Shown: positions 1 through 10,818 of the stretch, piece by piece
Position numbering within the stretch: the first letter of the stretch is position 1
Layout: each line of letters begins with the position of its first letter
NCBI GenBank assembly: GCA_033782935.1
Contig: JAWQEG010001559.1
Location: 3,361,501-3,425,500, forward strand
Direction: 5' to 3'
DNA: 64,000 nt
Source: Petrolisthes cinctipes
Lineage: Eukaryota; Arthropoda; Malacostraca; Decapoda; Porcellanidae
Notes under the pieces: model-generated
What the model was told of the DNA's origin: nothing
Database searches by the model: none
What the model saw: only the letters and a program-made list of their open reading frames with translations
Position numbers and translations under genes: made by a program

Positions 1-742
1 GTGGGCAGCCAAAGGTCGAAATATTCTTGTACATGGACGAATTGTTTTTAAACATTTCTATAATACATCTGTGGTGGTGGCAACACTCCCCCAAAGTTAT
101 ATGGCTATATCTCTTTTCTAAGTATTTTTTCTAAAATAAATTAGATAAAATATTGACAACCGCTGGCAATCTCAAATATATACAAAATAACATGTATCTT
201 GAGATAAGCGCAAATAATTTATAGCTATCTTTTTTGTTTCAAGAAATTATTTTCATGGAGGTATCTGGCAACTCCCAGTACCCTCTAGACACCCAGACGC
301 CAAGTCGCCAACGGACAAAAGCTCAGCCGGGCCGCATTTTCGTGAAGTCTGGCGGGCTACGTGGCATCACCACTTACTTCTGGGCCAAAATAGTGGTGGT
401 TGGAAGGAGAATAACGTTTGGGTTATAACGATAAAACCAACCATGGGATAATCTTTGAAATAGTTTCATTCTCTTTCCCAGCTAATTTTACAGTAAATGA
501 ACGTAACGTAACCTTACCTAACATAACCTAACCAAATCAAGCACTGACATATACCCGTATAGAGTTCACGAATATGCAGCCGGGCCGGGGCGCTGAGGCT
601 CAGCTCACTGAGTCACTGTCTCACTGAGTTCAGTTTCAGTGCCTCTCCAAATCTGGTAGGAGGAGGTTGTCGCTTCCTGGCCTCTCCTACCGAAACACGA
701 TAGTCCTTGTTAATCACGTACTGTACTATTGCTGCTGTCAAC
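1..742. other. No recognised gene; AT-rich flank
   Basis: I see no gene. Short open frames on both strands around 234-925 have no recognisable motif and biased composition. An AACCT-rich stretch lies near 503-535. This may include the 5' flank or terminal region of the Mutator-like element that follows, but I could not find a matching terminal inverted repeat. Confidence 0.5.
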
Positions 743-2526
743 ATGGGAGGGGTTAAAATACACACTAAACTGATGAGGCAGAGTGCACAAGAGGCCCGTG
801 AAGCTAAGAAGAGAAGGAGAAGGAAGAAACAAATAAGAAAGAGGAGACAGCAACTGTACCAAGTCCGTCCACCACACCACCACACAGACCACATCCTCGA
901 CCAGCGACACGCCATCGTCCGCTAAGAGGAGGAAACTAGAGGTTCATCTTGCATCAACGAAGACTGCAGTTGAAGACAAGAACATGATATTTAGTATAAA
1001 TTAACTCCAAAAATCATTTTCTAAAGTCTCGTGTAGTCATTGCTTTGGAAAATTGAAAACTAGTGTTACTAATCTGTACATGGACTATAAAATAGACCTA
1101 GAATGCGAAGAATGTGGTAATAAAGTGATGGACTCGGATGTCAAGGACACTCCACTAACAATTAAAGTCTATGGTGTACAGTACTATGGATGTAGGTATA
1201 GGTAATAGAGGCTTTCATACCTTGACTGGAAATCTGAGCATGAAACCACTCCATAAAAATTAAGATTAAGTCTATGGTACTTGATACTACAAAAGACAAA
1301 GTACACTAATGAGGTATTAGATGGTAGTATTAAGGCTGCTAAACAACATTCTTCAGCTGATAAGTATGGCATTTATGACATGAGTTATTTTTTTTGGGTC
1401 ATGGCAAAAACGAAGACACATGAGGAAACTAACTGTAGGTGCTGTCATAGATGTTGAAACAGGGTGTGTCTTATATTACGAAACTTACTAAATTTTGTGA
1501 GGTGTGTATAAAGAAGGAAAATGCCATAAAAAAAAAACAGTGACCAAAGATGAATTTGATAAATGGTTGATAGACCACAAAGACAAGTGCTTGAAAAATT
1601 ATGAAGGGAGTTCAGGTGGTATGGAGACTGCAGCAGCTTTGAAGCTATTTGGTAGAAGCTTAGATAAGTATATAAGATACACAGTGTTCATATCTGTTGG
1701 TGACAGTTCTGCATATACTGCTGTATGTAATATGAATAACGGCAAAGGACCATATGATGGTGTGAAGGTTGAGAAAGGTGAGTGTATAAATCACGTAGGG
1801 AAGAGACTGGGCAAAGCATTGAGAAAAGTAAGAGAACAGGTGGTAACAGAGAAGAAGACGAAGACAGGAAAAATACGAAGAGTAAAAGACATGGGAGGTA
1901 AAGGAAAACTGACTGACTTTGTCATAGGAAAGCTACAGAAGTACTATGCTGCTGCAATTCGACGATTTGTTGGAGGGACGGTTGAGGAGCTGAGGAAAAA
2001 TATTTATGCTTCATTTCTGCACTGCTCTTCCTCGGATAGCAAAGAACAGCACCACTTATGCCCCAAGACCACTGACAGCTGGTGTTTCTAGCAAAGAGCA
2101 CTACAAAATAATAAGCCAGTACCCTCCAACAAGAAGATGAAAGTTAGTTTCCAGCTGTCGAGTGAACTTCGTCAGAAGGTGTGGGCAGAGTACAAGCGGC
2201 TAACATCAGACAAGTTACTAAGTGCATGCCTTGTAGGAAAGACACAAAATACAAATGAAAATCTTCACTCCAGAATCTGGCGGTGTTGTTCTAAGTATAA
2301 GAATGCAAACAAAAACATACTGGACTACAGTGTTGCACAAGCTGTTCTAGACTACAATGTTGGTTAAAAGGATGGATTTGTTCTTCCTCATCTTGGAGAA
2401 CCATTCACACGTATACAAGAGGCAACCCTCACAGTGAGAGATAGAAAACGCGAGAGTGAGACGCAAAGCAGAAAACGTAAGCTTGTGAAGGACGCCTGGA
2501 CAGACTACGACCCTGGGGCCTTTTGA
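743..2526 (+). pseudogene. Mutator-like (MULE-type) transposase remnant
   Basis: The family is a DDE transposase of arthropod Mutator-like DNA transposons that cuts and pastes the element in the nucleus. Seen: a basic, Arg/Lys-rich N-terminal stretch starting MGGVKIHTKLMRQS (ATG at 743), a CxxC plus CEECG segment near 1032-1110 in another frame, then one frame from 1402 to the TGA at 2524-2526. That frame contains WQKRRHM, VIDVETG (likely first catalytic Asp), VGDSSAY (likely second Asp), EECINH-type ECINHVGKRLGKAL, PDSWCF-like TTDSWCF, and GKTQNTNENLHS. In-frame stops occur at 1489, 1498, 2089 and 2365, and the N-terminal, zinc and catalytic parts lie in three frames, so it cannot make transposase. 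The order of motifs is that of the family. Terminal repeats and target duplications were not identified. Confidence 0.8.
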
Positions 2527-3068
2527 AAATGGATGCGCTATACGCGCGTAAAATTTAAATTGATTTTCTCCTGGAAAGTTTATGTTTACTTTTTTATTTA
2601 ATCTATATCTCCGTTAGTTTTTTGTTTTTTTACCAATTTCATTCAGTTTTGCTTTGTTCAAAGAGAAAAGGGTGTACTTTATCTTGCTCAAGATGAAATA
2701 AACGTTTATGTTACTGCAAATTCAATCTGATTTTTTTCAGTACTCAAAATAAACAAAAATCATAATAAAACAGAGAAGAGTGTTAGATTAAATTGAGCTT
2801 GCACAAGTTGTTACCTTGACTCAAATCTTTCATTTCCTGCCTTGCTAAAAGTTATGGAAGTGTTAGTTCCGAGGGCATGTATTTAAAAAAAAATTATCTT
2901 AACTATCTTCACTACACATCTTCACTACATGGGAATGATCTGTTACCTTGGGAAATTATACTCTATTGGAAGGGGTAAGTGTACATAAGCCCACCAGAGA
3001 AATCGGAAAAGTCTGATGTCACTTTCACCTATAAGACATGACTACCGTACCTTATGAGGCAGTGGTCA

Positions 3069-3069
<1 letters not shown>
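2527..3069. other. No recognised gene; possible 3' UTR of the Mutator remnant
   Basis: AT-rich sequence without coding signal. An AATAAA at 2697-2702, about 170 bases after the transposase stop, could be the old polyadenylation signal of that element. This is an inference from position only. Confidence 0.35.

Positions 3070-3108
<39 letters not shown>
3070..3108. repeat. (AT)n microsatellite
   Basis: About 19 uninterrupted AT units, visible directly in the sequence. Confidence 0.95.
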
Positions 3109-3111
<3 letters not shown>

Positions 3112-3508
3112 ATTACCTGTAGAACTTGTCCGGAAAGAGGGATTGGTGTGATGAGAGGATCAGACCATGATGCGGGGACCAGCTGGCCACTTGCTCCACT
3201 TGTTTGGAGTAAGGCTGATGCGACCACACCCCGCAACTAAACACACACATACACATATGATTATACACACAGTAGTCAGAATATTCTGCGAGAGAAATTG
3301 CGTACTATATTCCTATGGAAATGCGAGTGAAATAATGCATGAGAAAGCAATGTAAAAAAATACAGGTATAAACTGCACCAGTAAAAAAAATTGAAAATCA
3401 AACACTTTTATGGAAAACTATTACTGTTTTGTTATTAGACATATTACTATTAATACTGAATTATCTTTACAGTAACTGCACAAGTGTGAAACTACGCACC
3501 AAAGAATC
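3109..3508. other. No recognised gene
   Basis: Non-coding by eye. Includes a short CA-rich patch near 3240-3260. Nothing else recognised. Confidence 0.4.
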
Positions 3509-3512
3509 TTAA

Positions 3513-3934
3513 CCCCATAACCCATAAACCACGGGTGACGATATAGGTCAAAACCACCAACCAGTTTGGGTAACCGCAAGTGACGACATAATTCCACTGC
3601 GCAGTTTTTTCAGTTTTTTTAACTTTACACACACCCTGACATGCTTGATTAGGCTCACAACAGATTGTGTGTTTACCTAGGGAATCCCTCCAGTTACCCC
3701 AACCAGTGTAGAAAGAGCAGTGAGTGTGTGAGGATATATTTTCATCACCCCGCTTTTGTGCTAAGTACCATATATTATGTTTGGTAAAACGACAGTGACA
3801 TTATGTTTCATATTATTGTGTTGAAAAGTGTGATTCTGATATGTTAAATGACCAAACCAAAATGTGAAAACATAGATATGTAAGGAAAGTGTTAAGGTGA
3901 ATTTTGAGTTGTAGTCATTCTGAGTTGGCTACCC
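3513..3934 (-). mobile_element. piggyBac-like MITE, inverted and truncated copy
   Basis: The sequence is the reverse complement of most of the repeats at 48048-48606 and 53046-53667. It shares the TTTACA..GACAGTGACATT-type core, the GTCATTCTGAGTTGGCTACCC segment and the terminal CCCATAAACCACGGGTGACG region. A TTAA lies at 3509-3512 at its left edge, as in the other copies. Its right edge is cut at 3934, where an LTR end begins. No ORF. The assignment to piggyBac-type MITEs is inferred from TTAA at the ends. Confidence 0.65.
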
Positions 3935-4375
3935 TGTGACGGGAAATTAAGATTTTATTATTGTTATTATGTAACACTAACCATTTTTTTATGTATTTTC
4001 AGTTATTTCTAATACCTTAATTTCTGGGCTATTATAGCCTAACTATCTCGTGAGAGTGTGGGCGTGTGGGACTGAAATTAATGCAACCGACGAAGACCCA
4101 CTGTTCGGGCACCAATGTGATGGGAGGTTAAGATTTTATATTTGTTATTATGTGATGTAAAAATTTCTTACTGTTAGTAATTCTTACCTTACCCGGACTT
4201 ATTCATGGTCTTTCGTTGTGTTGGCTTCAACGATCGACAGCAGTGGTTAATTATCCCCTTTTATCCCAACTTCCATCAGCATAAATTTATTTCTATGGGT
4301 CCTTTTGTTATATATGCACTTATACAGTATTAGCAGAATTGTAAAGGTGGACAAAAACAACCAATTTACAATTAC
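3935..4375 (-). mobile_element. LTR family L1: partial LTR ends with primer-binding site
   Basis: Two copies of the same LTR terminus lie 180 bases apart: TGTGACGGGAAATTAAG at 3935 and TGTGATGGGAGGTTAAG at 4116. From 4116 the sequence follows the solo LTR at 36999-37246 (shared TACTGTTA..TTCTTACCTTACCC and GCACTTATACAGTAT blocks). Just left of 4116 is the reverse complement of a plausible tRNA primer-binding site, TGGTGCCCGAACAGTGGG, at 4114-4097. This places the LTR on the minus strand with its U5 end at 4116. The 3935-3978 piece is then the U5 end of the other LTR, with almost all the internal region deleted. Similarity of the site to Lys-tRNA primers of retroelements is from general knowledge. 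Confidence 0.65.
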
Positions 4376-4810
4376 TTTACTATATTTATTAATTTCAGTC
4401 GTGCACCAACAATTAAATTATTTAAACAATTAATAAATTATTACCACATGTATACACTTCCACAAGAACAAAAATAACTAACTAGCTAATATTGCAATAA
4501 ATCGATAATCACGGCACTCGTTTTCTTTTAACGGTCTCATAATGGTCCCGTATAATTTTCTTACGATTTTTTTTCCCGATAACCTAACTTACGTTAACTC
4601 ATATGATTAAGCAAATGTAACACTGTGATTAATTATTAATTAGGTGCTATTTCAAGACCTTCCTACTCAATTACTTTAATATTCAAATGCAAACTAACAC
4701 TGTCGAGTTCGGAATCTAAAACTTGATGATCGCTTCCTAGACTTCAGTTAAAGATTATGTCCTACACCTATTTCAATTTTCAATGTCAATACACACAATA
4801 TCACTCGTAC
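4376..4810. other. Probable LTR-derived non-coding sequence
   Basis: AT-rich, no coding signal. It lies between the L1 LTR end and the left inverted arm and may be the middle of the same LTR, but I found no second copy to prove it. Confidence 0.35.
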
Positions 4811-5135
4811 TCACATACACTCTACAAGAATTCCACCTGGACCACCCCCTCACTTGGCATAGCTAACGTAGAAACAGTGCTTCACTTTTGTCAGTTCCTG
4901 TGCATATATAAGACAATATTTCGTATCGGCTAAGCTTCATTTTCCGTATTCGGGTCTGAGAGGGGGAAAGTGGGGGAGGGGAGGGACAGACGGTTTTTGT
5001 GGGTGGAAGGAGGGGTGGTGGTGCAGAGAAGGACATTTATTCATTTTTGTAGACACCTGACTACACACTTTGGACACCAAGCATAGTTTACTTCATTTCC
5101 TATTACAGACAACAAGAAACCTGCTCTAGCTCCTC

Positions 5136-5157
5136 GTCTCTCTCTCTCTCTCTCTCT
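5136..5157. repeat. (TC)n microsatellite
   Basis: About 11 TC units, seen directly, inside the left inverted arm. The right arm has a shorter AG run near 8221. Confidence 0.85.
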
Positions 5158-5170
5158 GTAGCCTACACAT

Positions 5171-5190
5171 GCACACACACACACACACAC
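5171..5190. repeat. (CA)n microsatellite
   Basis: Ten CA units, seen directly. Confidence 0.85.
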
Positions 5191-5397
5191 ATTATCAGGT
5201 TTGGTATAAAGTCATGACGTTCCATATTATTTGTTGTTATATATGCGTTTATCTGTCATTCAAAACCGTGTCAAAATATCATTATTACCTCATAATTAAT
5301 TTGGTTTACCTCTGCCAGTAAGAATTCATAAAAATAAAACATCAGTGATTTAGTACAGCAGGGATGTATACAACACGTCGGTGTAACCACATATTTA

Positions 5398-6000
5398 TTG
5401 TCAATGCAACTGTTAGTCGACTCCGACCACAGATGTTTCATAATTACGACTCCGATGTCGACTATTAATAATGTGCACCATGAGGAATGGCTAGGGTCTT
5501 CAATAACGACTTGTCATGTTGTTGCTGCTTTGGATTTTTCGTCGGTCTCTGGCTGTAACCAATTGGTTGTTGGTCCAACCCATATGAGAGGTGGAACCCT
5601 TGACCTGGTGATGACTGATGTTCCGGATCTGGTGGAAGTAGCTGTGGTCGCACCAATTGGACGTTCAGATCATTCTTCCCTCTCTGTGAAGGTTTCCACT
5701 GCCCAATCAGTTCCAAACCTGTGTGTGAGGAGGGAAGTGCTTCTGAAGAATGGTGTTAATTGTGATGCAGTTTGTGGTGCTATGTGTGGGTTTCTATGGC
5801 ATGTAATGTATGTTACTGATAATCCAGTAGAGTTGCTGAATCAGCATTTGTCTATGGTAATTGAGCAATATGTGTCTAAGAAGATCATTCATGTGCGCAA
5901 TAGTGATGCACCTTGGTTTACTGACGAGTGTAGGGCCGCATTTGATCTTAAGCAGGGTGCCTATCGTAGGTGGATGAGTGATCGTTGCAGAGCAAAGTAG
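5398..6000 (+). pseudogene. LINE J1 endonuclease C-terminal part and linker
   Basis: The frame reads NVHHEEWLGS, then VGPTHMRGGTLDLVMTD and GRSDHSSLSV, which are the late motifs of apurinic-type LINE endonucleases (the SDH holds a catalytic Asp-His pair). It ends with PWFTDECRAAFDLKQ, a linker motif between endonuclease and reverse transcriptase in this LINE group. The N-terminal half of the endonuclease is absent. A TAG at 5998-6000 breaks the frame; related sequence continues to about 6120. Confidence 0.8.
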
Positions 6001-6370
6001 GATGAGTTTATTGACTGCCAAAGAATGGCTAATGGTGTCTACGCGGAGGCAGAGCAGCAGTTCAATAATGGAGCCAGGGATGTGTTGCTGAATGCTCGAG
6101 CCCACATAAATGGTGGTCTACCGTGAAGAGTGCTATATTTGGGTCTGACTCTTCACTCACCCCCTTGGTTGGTGACGGTGGTAGCCTCGTGTATGAGCCC
6201 GATGGTAAGGCTGCATTGCTTGCAGCTCACTTTGATAGCAAGCAGTCTAGGGAGTCTGTAGAGTTGTCCCCCACATGTCACCCCTGTCCTGGTCTTTCCT
6301 CATTTGCCTTTAGGTCAAGGGAAGTTAAAAAACTCCTTCATGAGTTGGCTCTTATGGTGGTATTGACCCC

Positions 6371-7372
6371 TTGGGAATGTTTCCTCTGTTCTTTAAACAG
6401 ACGGCTGATATTCTAGCTCCCCGCCTCAGTGTTGTCTTCAGGAAACTACTTCGTCTTGGTAGCTTTCCTGAATGTTGGAGGTCTGCTAATGTTACCCCAA
6501 TTCCCAAGGGCCCCCCTTCATCTTCAGTTGGCGATTACAGGCCGATTTCCATCACTCCTATGTTGTCTTAGGTGTTTGAGAGGCTGGTAGCTGTGCGTTT
6601 AAGTAACTTCATGGAACGTAATGGTGTATTCCCACCCTCACAGTTTGCATATCGAAGGGGCCTTGGCACGTGTGATGCACGTCTGTGTGTCTCTCATGTA
6701 CTGCAGAGTGCTTTGGAGTTGGGTCGTGAGGCTAGACTGGTGCAACTTGACTTTTCAGTCCTGTCTGTCTTGTCGCAATTCCTCATTGCTCGATCCCAGT
6801 ATGTTGTTGTGGATGGTGTGCGGAGTGAAAGAGTTGAATTAGGGTCTGGGGTGCCCCAAGGTAGTGTCTTAGGGCTGTTGTTGTTCCTACTGTATACCTC
6901 TGAACTCTTTAACATCTTGGAGAATGACCTGTATGGTTATGCTGATGACTCCACTCTCATTGCTGATGTGCCGACCCCTGGTGCCAGGATTTCTGTTGCT
7001 CAGTCATTGGATCGTGACATGGATAGGATTAGTGATTGGTGCAGGTTGTGGGGTATGAGGTTGAATGCTGGCAAGACTAGGACAATGGTCGTCTCTAGGT
7101 CTCACAAGGTGTATCCTTTATCGCCACCCTTGATTCTTGATGGGATTGTGTTGGAGGGGTCTGAGAAATTGGTTATTCTGGGAGTTACATTTGATGCCAA
7201 GCTGATTTTTGAGAGGCATGTTTGGTCAATTTCAAGGTCTGTCTCCCAGAAGTTGGGTATAATGCGTAGAGCTTGGCGTGTGTTCGGAGATCACTCATTG
7301 TTACAGCAGTGTTACAACCCCTTTGTGTTGCCTGTTGGAATACTGTTCTCCAGTGTGGTGTTCAGCAGCTGA
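6371..7372 (+). pseudogene. LINE J1 reverse transcriptase
   Basis: The domain copies LINE RNA at the nicked target. Motifs in order: NVTPIPKGPPSSSVGDYRPI, QFAYRRGLGTCDA, VQLDFS (motif A, then a deletion), GVPQGSVLG (motif B), GYADDSTLIA (motif C, both catalytic Asp intact, codons near 6938-6949), and WGMRLNAGKTRTMV. A TAG at 6569-6571 replaces a Lys codon in MLSKVFERL. After 7300 the C-terminal region (LTGGV.., SVSLWN-like) continues in frame 1 to 7893. Confidence 0.85.
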
Positions 7373-7859
7373 TTGCCATCTCAAGTTGCTGTATAGGATT
7401 GTTTCCAATGCTAATTTTCTTACCGGCGGTTTACTTTGATTGCAATCTGAGTCACCGTCGTTCTGTTGCATCATTGTGCATGCTGTTCAAGATCAGAAGT
7501 AATGGGCTGCATCCTCTTAATTCGTCTCTGCCACCTCTGTATGTTACTGCTCGTGTCACTCGTGGTGAATTGGACTCCCATATGTATGCTTACGTATTGC
7601 CGCGCTGTAGAACCTGTCAGTACAGTCGATCGTTTGTCCCTAGGTCGGTGTCTTTGTGGAATGGCCTTGGTGAATCTGTCTTTGATGGTGTAGGACTGGC
7701 TGGCTTCAAGAGTAGGGCTAATATGATTTTATTAAGCCAACTGCTCATCTTTTTTTCTCTGAGCTGTCTTCTTTTCTTCAGGTTGGATTCATGGGGCTTG
7801 GGTCCTCGGATTGATAGAATGCTTGCATTCTCTCCCAGCTTTGTGTCTCTGGTCAATTT

Positions 7860-7882
7860 TAATAATAATAATAATAATAATA
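7860..7882 (+). repeat. (AAT)n tail of LINE J1
   Basis: Eight or so AAT units immediately after GTCTCTGGTCAATTTT. The same tail follows the same words at J2, so it is the 3' terminus of the LINE family. Confidence 0.85.
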
Positions 7883-8162
7883 TTTCTTCATAGAATTACT
7901 CATACACATCATTACCTGATTTTTTTTATATATAAACTTTACAGACAAGCTGGTTTTAACATTTAATACTCGTATGAATGATTATTCCTTGGCATGTAAG
8001 GTTATATTAATTAATCAAATTGACTAACAATCTTTACAGTGATAACTGAACACACAATCATACTTTCGGGGTTATGACATTTAGAGCACCTCCCTCTTGT
8101 GGTCAAAATATATCACTGTTAGTATGGCTACCGTGTCAATATTACTGAAAGAGCAATAAACA
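7883..8162. other. No recognised gene
   Basis: AT-rich spacer between the LINE J1 tail and the right inverted arm. Nothing recognised. Confidence 0.4.
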
Positions 8163-8640
8163 TTTTCTTACTGGCAGACGTAAACTGAAATAATTATGAG
8201 GTGATAATTATATTATTTTGAGAGAGAGAGAGGTCGTAGCAGGTTGTTTATTGTCCGTAAAGAGAGATGAAGTAAACTATGTTTGGTGTCCAAGTGTGTA
8301 GTCAGGTTTCTACAGAAATGAATATATGTAAATGAATTTTGTATTACTTGGGGGATAACACATTACTGATATATTAATAAATATATTAAAATGGCTGTAA
8401 TGTTGCAACAGCACATGTGACTCCTCATCTCTGCACCACCACCCCTCCTTCCACCTACCAAGCCGTCTATCCCTCCCCTCTCCCACTTTCCCTTTCTCCG
8501 ACCCGAATACGGAAGATGAAGCTTTACCGATTCGAAATATTGTCTTATATATGCACAGGAACTCACACAAGCGAAGCGCTGTTGCCACGTTAACTATGCC
8601 ATGTGAGGGGGTGGTCCAGGTGGAAATCTTGTAGAGTGTA
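8163..8640 (-). repeat. Right arm of the large inverted repeat
   Basis: Reverse complement of 4811-5326 with substitutions and small indels. An extra AT-rich insertion of about 90 bases lies near 8325-8400. It continues without a break into the L1 LTR-like block at 8641. Confidence 0.7.
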
Positions 8641-9005
8641 CCTTCTCGGTGAAACCCCAAGGCAGCCTCGACTGGCCTCGTGGGAATACCTCTCCTCTTA
8701 CCTTATTTACCAACCAATTGTCTGTTGCAATCAATTAATAATATAACCATGAAGCTTTGGAATACTGGTATTCAACTTTGGTTATCCCTTCGTTACGGAA
8801 GACAAAGACGAGATAAGAGAGAGACTGAGAAGGGACGAGCAATACGTGTGTTAACTCGCATGGTGTAGACCGAACTGAATTCAAACTGGCTGCCTCGGCA
8901 GAACATCAACAGGCAACGCAACGGCGGGTGTCTGCGATCGATATCACTGACGCCATACAAACTGTTCGTATGCACACCTATACTGACCAAATTGACATCC
9001 TACAC
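8641..9005 (+). mobile_element. L1 LTR fragment
   Basis: Shares long blocks with the solo LTR at 38130-38500, in the same order and orientation: CTCCTCTTACCTTATTTACC, the CAATTGTCTGTTG block, ACCATGAAGCTTTGG, AATACGTGTGTTAAC and TCTGCGATCGATATC. Similarity stops near 9005. It is non-coding and is a remnant of an LTR rather than a gene. Confidence 0.7.
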
Positions 9006-10125
9006 GTCATATGAGTGGCGAAGTGTTACAACGAGTCAAACGCCACATCTACTTGAGCAAGTTAATTGCCTTTAAAGTATAGGTAATAATGTCACGCGTA
9101 AGGTAAATACGATTAATCTGTTGACCGTTACTTCACGTCATCAACTTGATATGACCACAGTATAACGTATACTGTGGTATTTCAGACTTCATTAGAGGCT
9201 AAATTTTCTTAGATTTAACTGATATATGCCAAAAAGTGTTCCCTATTAAGAAAGATATTACAGATATAATAAATACGAGTGTCATGGAGAAAATGTAAAA
9301 AGTTATTCTCGTACTGAAATATTAGATAAAAATGGAGAATTGGTAAATAATAATAAAATATACTATTTCGCTGAAGAAACTACATTGTTTAATCATTCTA
9401 TGGGTATAGTTTAGATGTAGGTACGTTACAGAATAACTTTGAAAAGCTTAAAAGAGTGTGATACTATCACAGTTTCTCCAGTCTATCTAGCTTCTCCGCC
9501 AGCCTCCAGGTGGGATGGCGCCGGTTGATGCCAAACGTACGATTCAACCTATTGCTTTTAACAGCGAGAGTTCTAAACAGTAGTTGATTATGTATCTGAG
9601 TTTGCTAGGTTAAACTGTTATGAATGAGTGGTAAGCAGAGGAACTGCTGAGTCATCATGCATCTATTTCTCCACACGGGCAAGAATTACAAAAGTTTTTT
9701 CAATGGATTATAACACACTCACACAACGCTCGCTTGTTCATCTGCTTCTGTAGTATGCTTATACAAGGAAATTTATTTATACAAAATAATTATAATCTTC
9801 TCTGATCATCTAATCGATCTTTCGCCATTGGTCTAAAATCACTAAATGAAAATTTCATGGAGTGACGTCACTATTCTTTGTCTTACCGCCCTCCTCTCCC
9901 AGAGCCGTATTCTATGGCTCTGGCCTCTCCTCCCTCCTCCTCCTCTTTGTCACCCCACCACTGATTTCCTCTATCTTCCTGACTAAATTCTAATACATTT
10001 CACTATCAATGTCCTTCGCCAATGTTTTTTACATTGAGGTACTAAAAGTAATTGTTACTAACTAGACTAATGTTTTAGAGTCAGTCTTAAAGGCGAGCAA
10101 GTCCTTCTGTGTATTATGTGTCCTA

Positions 10126-10130
<5 letters not shown>
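9006..10130. other. No recognised gene
   Basis: AT-rich and non-coding by eye on both strands. A short region near 9010-9060 (GACTCGTTGTAACA-like) reappears inverted near 18550, so part is likely old repeat. Pyrimidine-rich CCTCCTCC stretches at about 9890-9950 have no readable product. Confidence 0.4.

Positions 10131-10157
<27 letters not shown>
10131..10157. repeat. (TG)n microsatellite
   Basis: About 13 TG units, with a partial duplication of the flanking TCCTTCTGTGT..ATGTGTCCT words on either side. Confidence 0.9.
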
Positions 10158-10159
<2 letters not shown>

Positions 10160-10185
10160 TTCTGTGTTTTGTTATGTGTCCTGTT

Positions 10186-10201
10186 CTATCTATCTATCTA
10201 T
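10186..10201. repeat. (CTAT)n run at the R1 3' end
   Basis: Four tetranucleotide units next to the last R1 codons. Short tandem tails are usual for RTE elements. Confidence 0.7.
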
Positions 10202-10204
10202 AGC

Positions 10205-10818
10205 TCGGACGCCTCGTTCCCTCCAAGGGGGTGGCCACGGCAGAAGAGTCTCCAGTTTTCCCTGTTCCCGCACTCCCTCCTCACTTGCTCCATCCCCCTT
10301 CCCCCCCTCTCACTTTTCTCTCTCTCACATACTCTTCTACTTTGTTTTGCCATCTAACCGGAGGTCTGCCTCTCACACCAGGTCCCACAACTTTACTATC
10401 GTACACCTTCTTTACAAACTCCATACTTTGCATTCTCTCCACATGTCCAAACCATCTCAGTGTATTACGCTTCACTCTCTCAACCACTCTACATTCAATA
10501 CCAACTGCCTTCTCAACCATACCACATCTCTCATACACACTCTTATTACTTTCTCCATCCCACCTAGTAAGTCCACATGCTCCTCTCAGATAACTCATTT
10601 CCACCACACCTATTCTCGACTCATGAGCCCTACTCCATGTCCATGTCTCCGACGCATATGTCAGTGTTGGCAGGATTATGCTATTTCTCAGTCCTTTTTT
10701 CACTTCCATACTCACACTTCTATCCTTCATAATTCTCCCCAGTGATATTATGACCTGCCTACCCCTCACTGTTCTCTCCCTGGTTTCTCCTTCCATGTTT
10801 ACACAGAACTGTTTCCAG
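10205..10818 (-). pseudogene. RTE LINE R1 C-terminal domain
   Basis: On the minus strand the frame 10796-10281 contains GLRNSIILPTLTYASETWTW, EMSYLRGACGLTRWDGESN, NTLRWFGHVERM and GRPPVRWQNKV, the conserved C-terminal block of RTE-like reverse transcriptase proteins. It is separated from the catalytic part by a frameshift and small deletion near 10800. The frame runs on to about 10200 with a Pro/Trp-rich end. Confidence 0.8.

Larger units (their letters stand above)
4811..5326 (+). repeat. Left arm of a large inverted repeat (LTR-derived)
   Basis: The sequence from the TACACTCTACAAG block to CTGCCAGTAAGAA is, read in reverse complement, repeated at 8163-8640. Shared blocks include TCCACCTGGACCACCCCCTC, ATATATAAGACAATATTTCG, the G-rich GGGGAAAGTGGGGGAGGGG area and CACCTCATAATTA. 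The two arms enclose the Jockey-type LINE at 5.4-7.9 kb. The right arm runs directly into sequence matching the solo L1 LTR at 38130-38510, so both arms are probably pieces of L1-family LTRs. Confidence 0.7.
5398..7882 (+). mobile_element. Jockey-type LINE copy J1 (decayed)
   Basis: A 5'-truncated non-LTR retrotransposon with an endonuclease C-terminus (5398-6000), a linker, a reverse transcriptase (6371-7372), a C-terminal region in another frame (7273-7893) and an (AAT)n tail. The protein strongly resembles the elements usually annotated as mobile element jockey in decapods; the exact clade (Jockey versus CR1/I with a triplet tail) is not settled by eye. From 6171 on it is a near-identical direct repeat of J2 at 12433-14095. 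J1 lacks about 70 bases just after the LDFS motif that J2 keeps, so neither copy is complete. Confidence 0.85.
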
